Below are positions 55,889 to 64,000 of a stretch of 64,000 nucleotides of DNA, piece by piece. Positions within the stretch are counted from its first letter, which is position 1; every line of letters begins with the position of its first letter. Under the pieces are notes generated by a model. It was not told where the DNA came from and searched no databases. It saw nothing but the letters and a program-made list of their open reading frames with translations. Location of the stretch: NCBI RefSeq assembly GCF_018494055.1, contig NZ_JABBFQ010000003.1, positions 186,001-250,000 on the forward strand, read 5' to 3'. The position numbers and the translations under genes were made by a program. Origin of the DNA: Rosenbergiella epipactidis (GTDB taxonomy: Bacteria; Pseudomonadota; Gammaproteobacteria; Enterobacterales; Enterobacteriaceae).

Positions 55889-56733
55889 TGGCTGTCTCAT
55901 CACGCCCTTGGACGAAATGGATACTGATCGGTTTGGCCCTGCTCAGCGCCGCACTCTTTCTACTAGTACCACTGATCTATATTTTTTGGCAGGCGCTTAG
56001 CGAAGGGGTAGGGGTTGCCTTACACAATTTGCGTGACGGTGACATGTTACACGCCATCTGGCTAACGGTTCTGATCGCATTTATCACCGTGCCGGTAAAC
56101 TTAATTTTTGGCACCTTGTTGGCGTGGTTAGTCAGCCGCTTTAATTTCCCAGGACGGCAGTTCTTGTTAACCTTGTACGATATTCCGTTTGCGATTTCAC
56201 CGGTCGTGGTCGGTTTACTCTATCTGCTGTTTTGGGGGATTAATGGTCCTGCGGGGAGCTGGCTGGACGCGCATAATATCCAAGTGATGTTTACCTGGCC
56301 GGGAATGGTACTCGTGACAATTTTCGTTACCTGTCCTTTTGTGATTCGAGAGTTAGTGCCGGTGATGCTCAGTCAGGGGAGCCAAGAGGATGAGGCGGCG
56401 ATCTTGCTGGGGGCCAATGGCTGGCAAATGTTTCGTCGCGTGACGCTACCGAATATCCGTTGGGCATTACTGTACGGTGTGGTCTTAACCAATGCGCGAG
56501 CGATCGGCGAGTTTGGCGCAGTGTCGGTGGTTTCTGGCGCGATACGCGGCGAAACCTATACGCTTCCGTTACAAGTAGAACTGCTGAACCAAGATTATAA
56601 TACCGTTGGGGCCTTTACGGCTGCGGCGTTACTCGCCATGATGGCGATGGTCACCTTATGTTTAAAAAGTGTATTGCAATGGCGCTTAGAACGTCAGCAG
56701 CACGGCGCACAGGCAGGCGAAAATGAGCATTAA
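55888..56733 (+). CDS. cysW: Sulfate/thiosulfate ABC permease CysW
   Basis: The 281-residue permease starts at an ATG overlapping the cysT stop (TAATG). Six helices are predicted, with [39 protein letters not shown] as coupling loop, and [20 protein letters not shown]. It overlaps cysA by 11 bases. Confidence 0.95.
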   Translation: MAVSSRPWTKWILIGLALLSAALFLLVPLIYIFWQALSEGVGVALHNLRDGDMLHAIWLTVLIAFITVPVNLIFGTLLAWLVSRFNFPGRQFLLTLYDIPFAISPVVVGLLYLLFWGINGPAGSWLDAHNIQVMFTWPGMVLVTIFVTCPFVIRELVPVMLSQGSQEDEAAILLGANGWQMFRRVTLPNIRWALLYGVVLTNARAIGEFGAVSVVSGAIRGETYTLPLQVELLNQDYNTVGAFTAAALLAMMAMVTLCLKSVLQWRLERQQHGAQAGENEH

Positions 56734-57799
56734 TATTAACCAGATCTCTAAATCTTTTGGTCAGACTCAGGTACTGAACAACATCAGTCTGGATATCCCC
56801 TCCGGTGAGATGGTAGCGTTACTAGGGCCATCTGGATCGGGAAAAACCACGTTACTGCGTATTATCGCTGGGTTGGAAAACCAGAATGCTGGGGAGATCA
56901 TGTTCCATGGACGTGATGTAAGCCAAGTCCATGCTCGGGATCGGCAGGTGGGGTTTGTTTTCCAACATTATGCGCTATTCCGCCATATGAACGTCTTCGA
57001 TAACATTGCCTTTGGTCTGACCGTGATGCCGCGCACTACGCGTCCGAGCAAAGTCGTGATCCGTGAAAAGGTAATGAAACTCTTGGAGATGGTGCAGCTT
57101 AAGGAGTTCGCTAAACGCTATCCTGCTCAGCTCTCCGGTGGGCAAAAACAGCGTGTGGCGTTAGCCCGTGCGCTGGCAGTTGAACCTGCAATTTTATTAC
57201 TCGACGAACCCTTTGGTGCCCTAGACGCGCAAGTGCGTAAAGAGCTGCGTCGCTGGTTACGCCAGCTACATGAGGAGCTGAAATTTACCAGTGTCTTTGT
57301 GACGCATGACCAAGAAGAGGCGATGGACGTTGCTGATCATATCGTGGTGATGAGCCAAGGAAATATCGAACAACATGGTACCCCGCAGCAAGTTTGGCAG
57401 CAGCCAAAGAGCCGATTCGTGTTGGAATTTTTAGGTGAGATCAACAAACTCCCTGCGACGATTGCCGGACAATCACTGCAAGTGGGGGGGCAGCAGTGGC
57501 AACTGAGTCAACCTTATCCTGCACAGGGCAATATCGACCTCTTTCTTCGCCCTTGGGAACTGACCTTGTCAGCGATACCGGATGCATTACATCGCCTGCC
57601 GGCGAAGGTCCTAGATGTCACCCCTCGGGGCCACTTTTGGCAACTCAGCCTAGAGGTCGAGGGCTTAGCCATTGATCCGATCTCTGCCGTGAGTCAAACG
57701 GTGATCGCGCCTGAGCGGGGCAGCACAGTCTATCTTAATGTCGCGCAAGCACGGGTGTATCAACAAGACAATCTCTTAGCGCCACTTGCCTTTGATTAA
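56723..57799 (+). CDS. cysA: Sulfate/thiosulfate ABC ATP-binding protein
   Basis: The 358-residue ATPase has Walker [10 protein letters not shown] at residues 35-43, [15 protein letters not shown] at the Q-loop, signature [15 protein letters not shown], Walker [13 protein letters not shown] and the switch [17 protein letters not shown]-terminal regulatory (TOBE-like) region follows from about residue 240. It energises CysTW. A 14-base hairpin separates it from cysM. Confidence 0.96.
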   Translation: MSININQISKSFGQTQVLNNISLDIPSGEMVALLGPSGSGKTTLLRIIAGLENQNAGEIMFHGRDVSQVHARDRQVGFVFQHYALFRHMNVFDNIAFGLTVMPRTTRPSKVVIREKVMKLLEMVQLKEFAKRYPAQLSGGQKQRVALARALAVEPAILLLDEPFGALDAQVRKELRRWLRQLHEELKFTSVFVTHDQEEAMDVADHIVVMSQGNIEQHGTPQQVWQQPKSRFVLEFLGEINKLPATIAGQSLQVGGQQWQLSQPYPAQGNIDLFLRPWELTLSAIPDALHRLPAKVLDVTPRGHFWQLSLEVEGLAIDPISAVSQTVIAPERGSTVYLNVAQARVYQQDNLLAPLAFD

Positions 57800-57827
57800 C
57801 CGTACTGATAATTTCAAGGTTAGCATT

Positions 57828-57861
57828 GCCATCAGCCTAGGTTTCTACCTAGGCTGATGGC
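57828..57861 (+). repeat. Strong 14-base hairpin between cysA and cysM
   Basis: GCCATCAGCCTAGG pairs perfectly with CCTAGGCTGATGGC around a six-base loop. Only three T follow, so it is more likely an RNA processing or stability element than a full terminator. It could lower cysM expression relative to the transport genes. Confidence 0.7.
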
Positions 57862-57883
57862 GTTTAAGCGATAGGAAAAAAAC

Positions 57884-58768
57884 GTGACCACCCTAGAAAG
57901 CACGATAGGTAATACGCCCTTAGTTCGATTGCAGCGTCTGCCCGCCGCCGGCGCGGGTGAGGTGTGGGTGAAACTGGAAGGTAATAACCCTGCAGGGTCG
58001 GTTAAAGACCGCGCAGCCTGGTCAATGGTGCGCAAGGCCGAACAACGGGGTCTTATTAAACCGGGTGATACCTTAATTGAAGCCACCAGTGGTAATACCG
58101 GTATTGCGCTCGCGATGATCTGTGCGGTGCTAGGTTATAAATTGAAGCTATTAATGCCCGATAATATGAGTACTGAACGCCAAGCGGCGATGCAGGCCTA
58201 TGGGGCTGAATTGATTTTGGTCGACCAAGCTCAGGGTATGGAATATGCGCGGGATTATGCACAAATTCTGGCAGCACAAGGCGTGGGAATCGTATTGGAT
58301 CAATTTAATAATCCAGATAATGCGTTAGCGCACTACCAGACTACTGGCCCAGAAATTTGGCAACAGACTGCCGGCCGTATTACTCACTTCGTATCCAGTA
58401 TGGGGACAACCGGTACGATCAGCGGCACTGGCCGTTATCTTAAGCAGCAAAACTCGGCCATTCAGATTATTGGATTACAACCTGCCGCGGGAAGCCAGAT
58501 TGCGGGGATCCGCCATTGGAAAGAGGCGTACCAACCGACGATTTATCAGCCGCAATGGGTTGATGATATCGTGATGATGACCCAAGAGCGGGCGGAGGAT
58601 TCAACGCGCGCGCTGGCACAGCAAGAAGGGATTTTCGGCGGGATAAGTTCGGGGGCCGCGGTATCGGCGGCGTTAAGCCTTGCTGAATCGCATCCTGAAC
58701 GGGTAGTAGTCGCGATAGTCTGCGATCGCGGTGACCGATATCTCTCGACCGGCGTTTTTAATCAGTAA
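57884..58768 (+). CDS. cysM: Cysteine synthase B (O-acetylserine sulfhydrylase B)
   Basis: The 294-residue PLP enzyme uses O-acetylserine with sulfide or thiosulfate. It starts at GTG 57884 (AGGA upstream), as E. coli cysM also starts with GTG. PLP Lys41 is in NPAGSVKDRAA, with substrate loop EATSGNTGIALAM, phosphate loop SSMGTTGTISGTGRY and the B-type end VCDRGDRYLSTGVF. Last gene of the sulfate operon. Its paralogue cysK lies at the right edge. Confidence 0.95.
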   Translation: MTTLESTIGNTPLVRLQRLPAAGAGEVWVKLEGNNPAGSVKDRAAWSMVRKAEQRGLIKPGDTLIEATSGNTGIALAMICAVLGYKLKLLMPDNMSTERQAAMQAYGAELILVDQAQGMEYARDYAQILAAQGVGIVLDQFNNPDNALAHYQTTGPEIWQQTAGRITHFVSSMGTTGTISGTGRYLKQQNSAIQIIGLQPAAGSQIAGIRHWKEAYQPTIYQPQWVDDIVMMTQERAEDSTRALAQQEGIFGGISSGAAVSAALSLAESHPERVVVAIVCDRGDRYLSTGVFNQ

Positions 58769-58856
58769 GACGATTAAAGCGTAATTATTGTGTAAATCTA
58801 ACAGAATCTCGGCAGAAAAGACGTCATTATACGCAAAGTGAGTTAGAGGCCATAGT

Positions 58857-59537
58857 ATGAAAATTTTATTAGTTGAAGACGATCAAGAGTTAGGACAGAT
58901 GCTCAGCCAATACTTGGCGGGCGAAGGAATGAATACTGATGTCATTACCCACGGTAAACGAGCCTTAGAGGTCATTAATCAGACGCATTATGATGCGATG
59001 ATCTTGGATATCATGCTACCTGATATCAGTGGGATTGAGGTGTTACGTCAGGTACGCCAGCACCACCGATTACCTATCATTATGCTGACCGCGAAGGGCG
59101 AAAATATCGACCGTGTGATTGGCTTAGAGATGGGGGCGGATGATTATATGCCCAAGCCGTGTTATCCACGAGAGCTGGTCGCCCGCTTACGTTCGGTTAT
59201 GCGTCGTTTTGAAGAGATTCCGGTCGCCCCTAGCGATAATCAACCGCTAATCTTAAAAGAACTCGAGCTGAATCCAGCGATGCGTTCAGTGACATGGCAA
59301 CAGCAACCAATTGATCTCACGGCATCAGAGTTTAACTTACTTGAACTGCTCTTAGTGGCAGGGGACCGTGTGGTATCGAAAGACGAACTTTCGGAAAAAG
59401 CATTAGGCCGAACACGTGAAGCCTATGACCGAAGCGTCGATGTGCATATCAGTAATATTCGCCAGAAAATTGCCAAAACCACTCAGGACCAAATCTTTAT
59501 CGAAACCGTGCGCAGTATTGGTTACAAAATTCGATGA
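58857..59537 (+). CDS. CpxR-like OmpR-family response regulator
   Basis: The 226-residue regulator has a receiver domain with VEDD acidic pocket, phospho-acceptor Asp51 in MILDIMLPD, Thr in IIMLTAKGE and Lys in MPKPCYPREL. The winged-helix output domain has LTASEFNLLELLL and YDRSVDVHISNIRQKI. The receiver and the DRSVDVHISN-type recognition region look most like CpxR among E. coli regulators, yet the overall divergence suggests a paralogue rather than CpxR itself. The sensor gene overlaps by 4 bases. The pair sits between cysM and crr, where E. coli has none. Confidence 0.85.
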   Translation: MKILLVEDDQELGQMLSQYLAGEGMNTDVITHGKRALEVINQTHYDAMILDIMLPDISGIEVLRQVRQHHRLPIIMLTAKGENIDRVIGLEMGADDYMPKPCYPRELVARLRSVMRRFEEIPVAPSDNQPLILKELELNPAMRSVTWQQQPIDLTASEFNLLELLLVAGDRVVSKDELSEKALGRTREAYDRSVDVHISNIRQKIAKTTQDQIFIETVRSIGYKIR

Positions 59538-60868
59538 ATCAACGTTATCCAAGGCGCTTATTCACCAAGATGCTGGTGGCTTTTCTATTTGTATTTCTAT
59601 TGATAAGCCAAGTCATCTGGTTAGGATTTTCGCTTTTTTCCCATGATGATGGCTCGCCGTTTGCTAGACAACAGCGTAGTTTACAACAAGTTCAACTGGC
59701 GTCTATCACTCAGCTACTGGCGCACTCGTCAGGCCCCGCGGCCGTGAAAGGTTTAGTCGAGAGTTGGGAACCGGAGGTTAGGCCGCAGGTGACGCTGACT
59801 GACACCTCGGTTACCCCGAACAATAGCGATGAAGAGGCACGAGGGGTCCCCACTCAGATCAGCCAGCAGCTTCACGATAATGCGGGGCATCGCTATCAAG
59901 TCATACTGGATTACAGCGGGTTGGAGCGCTTTGACGAACGAAACCACCGCTCGTGGCACGATTCCTTGCATATCCCTACGCCGATCATGTTTTTCGCGCC
60001 TTTTCTTGGCATCTTCTTCAGTTTGCTCTTAGCCTGGAATATGACTCGACCAATTAGACAGCTGCGGGAAGGATTTGCCAAAGTCTCACGCGGTGATCTG
60101 ACTGCACGACTTTTCCCCGCCATGAAGCGTCGTTATGACGAGTTATCAATAGTGGCAAAGGACTTTGATGCGATGGTTGAACGTATCGATGTGCTGGTTA
60201 AAGCCCGGGAAGCGCTACTTCATGATATTTCTCACGAGCTGCGTACACCTTTGGCGCGAGTACAGCTTGCAGTCGGTTTAGCACGACAGAGTGAGTTGAA
60301 TATCCCTCAATCGCTGGATCGTATCGATCTTGAGACTGAACGGCTTGATAAAATGATCGGCGAGCTACTGACCTTATCGCGCGCTGAGCACGACGGCATT
60401 GATATTGACCAGTATTTCGATTTTATAGCGCTGCTAGAGGCGATCTTGGTTGATGTGCGCTACGAGGCTCAACGACCGCAGGTCGATGTGGTGGCTCATT
60501 ACGATAGTCTTAAGTCGGTAACGGTCCGAGGCAACGCTGAGCTTATTCGTCGTGCTATCGAGAATGTATTACGTAATGCCTTACGCTATTCAACACAGGG
60601 ACAGGTAATAGTGGTCAAATTAGAGGTCGACCGCGATACACTGCTCCTCACGATTTGTGACAGTGGACCCGGCGTGGCAGAGGATAAAATATCCAGTATT
60701 TTTGATCCCTTTGTTCGCTTACAATCTTCGCTCTCTGGTAAAGGTTATGGATTAGGCTTGGCGATCGTGCGCAAGGTGATTACGGCACATCATGGTCAAG
60801 TCTCGGCGTCCAACCGTCAGGAAGGTGGGCTTAAAATTTCAATACGTCTGCCACGGTGGCCTGAGTAA
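59534..60868 (+). CDS. CpxA-like sensor histidine kinase
   Basis: The 444-residue membrane kinase has a first helix MLVAFLFVFLLISQVIWLGF, a periplasmic domain of roughly 120 residues, and a second helix IMFFAPFLGIFFSLLLAWNM. It is followed by HAMP (TRPIRQLREGFAKVSRGDL), the phospho-His box LHDISHELRTPLARVQLAVG and an ATPase domain with ENVLRNALRYS (N box), ICDSGPGVAED and GKGYGLGLAIV. The short dimerisation box reads as in CpxA. No periplasmic inhibitor of the CpxP type is encoded beside it. The signal is unknown; envelope stress is the family default. Confidence 0.86.
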   Translation: MNQRYPRRLFTKMLVAFLFVFLLISQVIWLGFSLFSHDDGSPFARQQRSLQQVQLASITQLLAHSSGPAAVKGLVESWEPEVRPQVTLTDTSVTPNNSDEEARGVPTQISQQLHDNAGHRYQVILDYSGLERFDERNHRSWHDSLHIPTPIMFFAPFLGIFFSLLLAWNMTRPIRQLREGFAKVSRGDLTARLFPAMKRRYDELSIVAKDFDAMVERIDVLVKAREALLHDISHELRTPLARVQLAVGLARQSELNIPQSLDRIDLETERLDKMIGELLTLSRAEHDGIDIDQYFDFIALLEAILVDVRYEAQRPQVDVVAHYDSLKSVTVRGNAELIRRAIENVLRNALRYSTQGQVIVVKLEVDRDTLLLTICDSGPGVAEDKISSIFDPFVRLQSSLSGKGYGLGLAIVRKVITAHHGQVSASNRQEGGLKISIRLPRWPE

Positions 60869-60898
60869 AAAAAAGCTCATCCAAGGATGAGCTTTTTT
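60869..60898. terminator. Bidirectional terminator between the sensor kinase and crr
   Basis: AAAAAAGCTCATCC pairs with GGATGAGCTTTTTT around two bases, with T runs in both directions. It ends both the plus-strand two-component operon and the minus-strand pts operon. Confidence 0.9.
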
Positions 60899-60902
60899 AT
60901 CA

Positions 60903-61406
60903 CTATTTCTGAATCCGCATAATCGGTGTTTCGCCGACTGTCACGTGCCCCGACAGTTTGGATAGCGACTTGATTTCATCCATATTAGAGATGACGACAG
61001 GGGTCAGCGTTGATTTCGCTTTCTCTTCAAGGAAGGCTAAGTCGAACTCGATGATAGGATCACCTTTCTTAACCTTTTGTCCTTCCTCTGCGAGGCGCTT
61101 AAAGCCTTCACCTTTTAACTCAACCGTATCGATACCAAAGTGTACGAACAGTTCGATGCCGTTATCCGACTCAATAGAGAAGGCGTGATTAGTTTCGAAA
61201 ATTTTACCAATTGTTCCCTCGACTGGGGCCACAATTTGGTTGCCGTTAGGACGAATAGCGATACCATCACCAACGATTTTTTCCGCGAAAACAACATCCG
61301 GTACATCTTCGATATTGACAATTTCGCCCGAAAGCGGCGCAACAATTTCAATGTTGCTTGAATCGCTATCCGATTTGTCGCCAAAAAGTTTAGAAAACAA
61401 TCCCAT
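60903..61406 (-). CDS. crr: PTS glucose-specific EIIA component
   Basis: The 167-residue protein carries phosphate from HPr to the glucose and sucrose permeases and regulates adenylate cyclase and non-PTS permeases. The phosphorylated His89 is in [18 protein letters not shown], with helper His74 in [10 protein letters not shown]. It is two residues shorter than E. coli, in the flexible N-terminal tail. Last gene of ptsH-ptsI-crr, 41 bases after ptsI. Confidence 0.97.
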   Translation of the reverse strand: MGLFSKLFGDKSDSDSSNIEIVAPLSGEIVNIEDVPDVVFAEKIVGDGIAIRPNGNQIVAPVEGTIGKIFETNHAFSIESDNGIELFVHFGIDTVELKGEGFKRLAEEGQKVKKGDPIIEFDLAFLEEKAKSTLTPVVISNMDEIKSLSKLSGHVTVGETPIMRIQK

Positions 61407-61447
61407 GATCTTCTCCTAAGCAATAACGTCGAAACACTTGTGACAAG

Positions 61448-63175
61448 TTAGCAAAGTGTTTTTTCTTTAATAAACTTATCAACGATATTCGTTAAGTCTT
61501 CGGCAGTTGGTTGCGCAAGGGCTTCCGCGGCTAAAGCTTTAACGTCTTCATAATTAGTGTTACGAATAATTTTTTTAATTCTAGGGATAGAAATAGAACT
61601 CATACTAAACTCATCTAGTCCCATGCCTAATAGTAATAGTGTAGCACGTTCATCGCCAGCTAACTCGCCACACATTCCCGTCCATTTTCCAACAGCGTGA
61701 GATGCGTCAATAACTTGCTTGATTAAAAGCAGTACGGAAGGGCTCATTGGGTTATATAAATGGGAAATTCGGTCATTCCCCCGGTCAACGGCTAAGGTAT
61801 ATTGCGTCAGATCGTTAGTTCCGATACTGAAGAAATCGACTTCTTTCGCTAAGTGATGGGCAATCGCGGCTGAAGCAGGGGTTTCAACCATAATTCCGAC
61901 TTCAATCGCTTGATCAAACGCCTTACCTTCTGCGGTTAATTGCGCTTTTAGCGTATCGAGTTCAGCTTTTAAGCTACGCACTTCTTCAACGGAAATAATC
62001 ATCGGGAACATGATACGCAGTTTGCCGTATGCAGAGGCACGCAGGATAGCGCGAAGCTGTGCGTGAAGGATCTCTTTACGATCCATGCCTATACGAATCG
62101 CGCGCCAACCGAGGAAGGGGTTATCTTCTTTGGGCAGGTTCATATAGGGCAGGCCTTTATCGCCACCGATGTCCATGGTACGGATAATAACGGCTTGCGC
62201 CCCGACTGCTTCGGCGACGGCTTTATAGGCCTCAAACTGCTCTTGTTCAGAAGGCAGTGACTCACGGTCCATAAATAAGAATTCGGTACGATATAGTCCG
62301 ACACCTTCTGCACCATTACGCTCAGCACCGGCGACATCACGTACCGTTCCGATATTGGCGCAGACTTCAACGTGATGACCATCTAGCGTAATCGCCGGAA
62401 GGTCTTTCAGCTTCGCCATCTCGTGTTTTTCATCTAACCAAGTGGTTTGAATTTCACGCAGTTCCGCGATTTCATCTTCTGAAGGGTTAATCAGAACTTG
62501 GTTATTGACGGCATCCAGAATGAGAAAATCACCGTTTTTCACCGATTGGGTGATATTACCAATCCCCACGATGGCAGGTAGCTCTAGAGAGCGGGCCATA
62601 ATCGAGGTGTGTGAGGTTCTGCCACCTAAATCGGTGATAAAGCCCAAAACTTTCTCAAGGTTTAGCTGTGCGGTTTCGGATGGCGTCAGGTCCTTCGCAA
62701 CCAATATCGATTCGTCAGCAATTGCGCTGAGGTCAACGATGGTCAAACCAAGAATGTTTTGCAGCAGACGCTTACCGATATCCCGCACGTCTGCCGCGCG
62801 CTCTTTAAGGTATTCGTCGTCTAATTCTTCTAACGCAGAGGCTTGGTCTTCGATAACGGCATGTACTGCCGCATCAGCAGTTTGATGATTTTTACGGATA
62901 AGATCGATGATTTCTTGTTCAAGCTCTTCATCTTCCAGCAGCATAATATGCCCTTCGAAGATAGCCTCTTTCTCGGTACCAAAGGTTTCGCCTGCTTTTG
63001 TTTTGATCGTCTCTAATTGTGCAGAGGCTTTCTGGCGACTTTCAAGAAAACGATTAATTTCTTGATCAACTTGGCTCGGATCGATTTTGTGGCTATTGAT
63101 GACGATGTCATCTTCTTTTAGAAGGAGTGCTTTACCGAATGCAATACCGGGTGACGCAGGGATACCAGAAATCAT
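61448..63175 (-). CDS. ptsI: PTS enzyme I
   Basis: The 575-residue phosphotransferase moves phosphate from PEP to HPr. The active His189 is in [18 protein letters not shown], the PEP site is [19 protein letters not shown]-like ([13 protein letters not shown]), and the C-terminal part has [18 protein letters not shown] and GMCGELAGD with catalytic Cys. Same length as E. coli. It is separated from ptsH by a 135-base spacer with a strong RNA hairpin. Confidence 0.98.
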   Translation of the reverse strand: MISGIPASPGIAFGKALLLKEDDIVINSHKIDPSQVDQEINRFLESRQKASAQLETIKTKAGETFGTEKEAIFEGHIMLLEDEELEQEIIDLIRKNHQTADAAVHAVIEDQASALEELDDEYLKERAADVRDIGKRLLQNILGLTIVDLSAIADESILVAKDLTPSETAQLNLEKVLGFITDLGGRTSHTSIMARSLELPAIVGIGNITQSVKNGDFLILDAVNNQVLINPSEDEIAELREIQTTWLDEKHEMAKLKDLPAITLDGHHVEVCANIGTVRDVAGAERNGAEGVGLYRTEFLFMDRESLPSEQEQFEAYKAVAEAVGAQAVIIRTMDIGGDKGLPYMNLPKEDNPFLGWRAIRIGMDRKEILHAQLRAILRASAYGKLRIMFPMIISVEEVRSLKAELDTLKAQLTAEGKAFDQAIEVGIMVETPASAAIAHHLAKEVDFFSIGTNDLTQYTLAVDRGNDRISHLYNPMSPSVLLLIKQVIDASHAVGKWTGMCGELAGDERATLLLLGMGLDEFSMSSISIPRIKKIIRNTNYEDVKALAAEALAQPTAEDLTNIVDKFIKEKTLC

Positions 63176-63229
63176 AATCTTACCTTTAAATCAACGATGC
63201 TTAAGTGTAAATACTGGAAGTAAGCGCCC

Positions 63230-63273
63230 AAGTGTAGCGGCTCAATGGAGCCATTGAGTGTAAAGCTACGCTT
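63230..63273 (-). repeat. Double-stem hairpin in the ptsH-ptsI spacer
   Basis: An inner stem CTCAATGG/CCATTGAG is enclosed by an outer stem AAGTGTAGC/GCTACGCTT (one G-U pair in RNA). It lies in the untranslated spacer of the pts message. It may protect or cleave the ptsH part and so allow more HPr than enzyme I. Function is inferred. Confidence 0.6.
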
Positions 63274-63310
63274 GACCAATAATCAATGGGCTTATCGTAT
63301 TGCAGGCCAG

Positions 63311-63568
63311 TTATTCAAGTTCAGCCATTAATTTTACTAAATGTTCGATCGCTTGCTGCTCGTCTTCGCCTTCCGCGCTAAGGGTTACCACGGTTCCTTG
63401 AGTTAATCCCAAGGTTTGTAATTTGAAGAGGCTTTTAGCGCTGGCCGTTTTACCTTGAGAGGTAACGGTAATATCAGACTGAAACCCTTTAGCTTCTTTT
63501 ACGAATTGTGCAGCGGGACGGGTGTGTAGACCATTTGGTGCAGTAATTGTTACTTCTTGCTGAAACAT
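63311..63568 (-). CDS. ptsH: PTS phosphocarrier protein HPr
   Basis: The 85-residue protein starts at ATG 63568 (GGGGAA upstream). The phosphorylated His15 is in [12 protein letters not shown], and Ser46 is in [13 protein letters not shown]. Sequence is almost that of E. coli HPr. It shuttles phosphate from enzyme I to EIIA components. First gene of the pts operon. Confidence 0.98.
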   Translation of the reverse strand: MFQQEVTITAPNGLHTRPAAQFVKEAKGFQSDITVTSQGKTASAKSLFKLQTLGLTQGTVVTLSAEGEDEQQAIEHLVKLMAELE

Positions 63569-63835
63569 ATTTTTCCCCAAGATAATCAAAAGGTTTATTA
63601 CTTAACGTGATTATTCAAATGTTATAACGCATTGAACCTGCCTAAGGTGACGGTTCAACTAAAAGTTATACTTCAATTGCGACGATAACCCTACCGTTTT
63701 TGCAATGTGATGTTGATCAAAAGCAAAAAAACGAGCGCATTATTTTTTGGCTCGAAATAAATCTCATCGTTGATACCAGAATCAGCAGGAGTAAAGCAAA
63801 TGCGAACCAAGCAAAATTGAGATCTACTGCACAAA
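63569..63835. other. pts promoter and leader region
   Basis: There is no gene between ptsH and the cysK terminator. On the minus strand a possible -10 TATAAC at 63670-63665 and a CRP-like site at 63706-63721 are visible. The region corresponds to the multi-promoter control region of E. coli ptsH. Confidence 0.5.
63706..63721. promoter_or_regulatory. CRP-like site upstream of ptsH
   Basis: TGTGA-TGTTGA-TCAAA matches the CRP pattern TGTGA-N6-TCACA at 9 of 10 arm positions, about 140 bases before the ptsH start. E. coli ptsH is CRP-activated, which supports the call. Confidence 0.6.
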
Positions 63836-63857
63836 AAAAGCACCCTTAGGTGCTTTT
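63836..63857. terminator. Terminator of cysK
   Basis: AAAAGCACC pairs with GGTGCTTTT around four bases. On the minus strand the T run continues after the stem, about 35 bases past the cysK stop. Confidence 0.75.
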
Positions 63858-63892
63858 ATAGACAGCTTTTTTTAAGGCAAGAAGAAAGTCTA

Positions 63893-64000
63893 TTAACCGT
63901 TGTCTTTTTCTGTGAACAGGTCTGCAAACAACGCTGTGGATAGGTAACGCTCACCAGAAGAAGGGAGGATAACGACGATATTTTTATCGGCAAACTCTGG
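63893..64000 (-). CDS. cysK: Cysteine synthase A, C-terminal part (runs off window)
   Basis: Only the last 35 residues are visible: [19 protein letters not shown] then [16 protein letters not shown] and stop [20 protein letters not shown] is the typical end of O-acetylserine sulfhydrylase A, and the position before ptsH-ptsI-crr is conserved in enterobacteria. It makes cysteine from O-acetylserine and sulfide and uses sulfur imported through the CysPTWA system encoded here. Confidence 0.93.
   Translation of the reverse strand, partial: PEFADKNIVVILPSSGERYLSTALFADLFTEKDNG

Overview
The window is chromosomal DNA from a gamma-proteobacterium of the order Enterobacterales. The gene order ppx-ppk, purN-purM / upp-uraA-hda, bepA-bcp-gcvR / dapA-bamC-purC, ypfJ-tmcA-ypfH / ypfN-dapE-yffB, hemF-amiA / ypeA-yfeZ-yfeY-cysPTWAM and crr-ptsI-ptsH-cysK is the Escherichia coli 53-56 min backbone, with insertions and losses. 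Protein divergence from E. coli and the dat-ddc pair fit an Erwiniaceae-like genus (Pantoea, Erwinia, Tatumella or Rosenbergiella type). The genus cannot be fixed by eye. There are no rRNA or tRNA genes, CRISPR arrays or recognisable insertion sequences.

Positions 1-24000 are mostly accessory metabolism. First come a Cache-domain protein and a GntR regulator, divergent from an aldehyde dehydrogenase and a small exported SnoaL-like protein. Next is a DapA-like lyase with an XRE-cupin regulator, facing a B3/B4-domain protein. A minus-strand run follows: a Tat-exported cupin, an exported Rossmann-fold oxidoreductase and a nucleotide-carrier-like transporter. After a sugar porter there is an iron-siderophore module: a four-gene ABC importer with an RpiR-type regulator at its tail, divergent from a TonB-dependent receptor across Fur-box-like palindromes. 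The receptor is followed by the 3' stump of a second, diverged receptor gene. Then come dat-ddc (1,3-diaminopropane synthesis) and the magnesium channel gene mgtE.

Positions 24000-47200 are the core backbone: polyphosphate metabolism (ppk, ppx), purine synthesis (purM, purN, purC), uracil salvage (upp, uraA), control of replication initiation (hda), outer membrane assembly (bepA, bamC), lysine and peptidoglycan precursor synthesis (dapA, dapE), glycine cleavage control (gcvR), peroxide defence (bcp) and tRNA acetylation (tmcA). Several control elements can be read directly: a PurR operator before purM, a probable one before purC, a UTP-sensing initiation region at upp, and a CTG start for hda. 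A short AT-rich insert of two genes of unknown role lies between hda and bepA.

Positions 47200-64000 carry ansP, ampH, hemF, amiA, the envelope genes yfeZ and yfeY, the sulfate/thiosulfate uptake operon with cysM, a CpxRA-like two-component pair in an unusual position, and the general PTS genes crr, ptsI and ptsH. The right edge cuts cysK.
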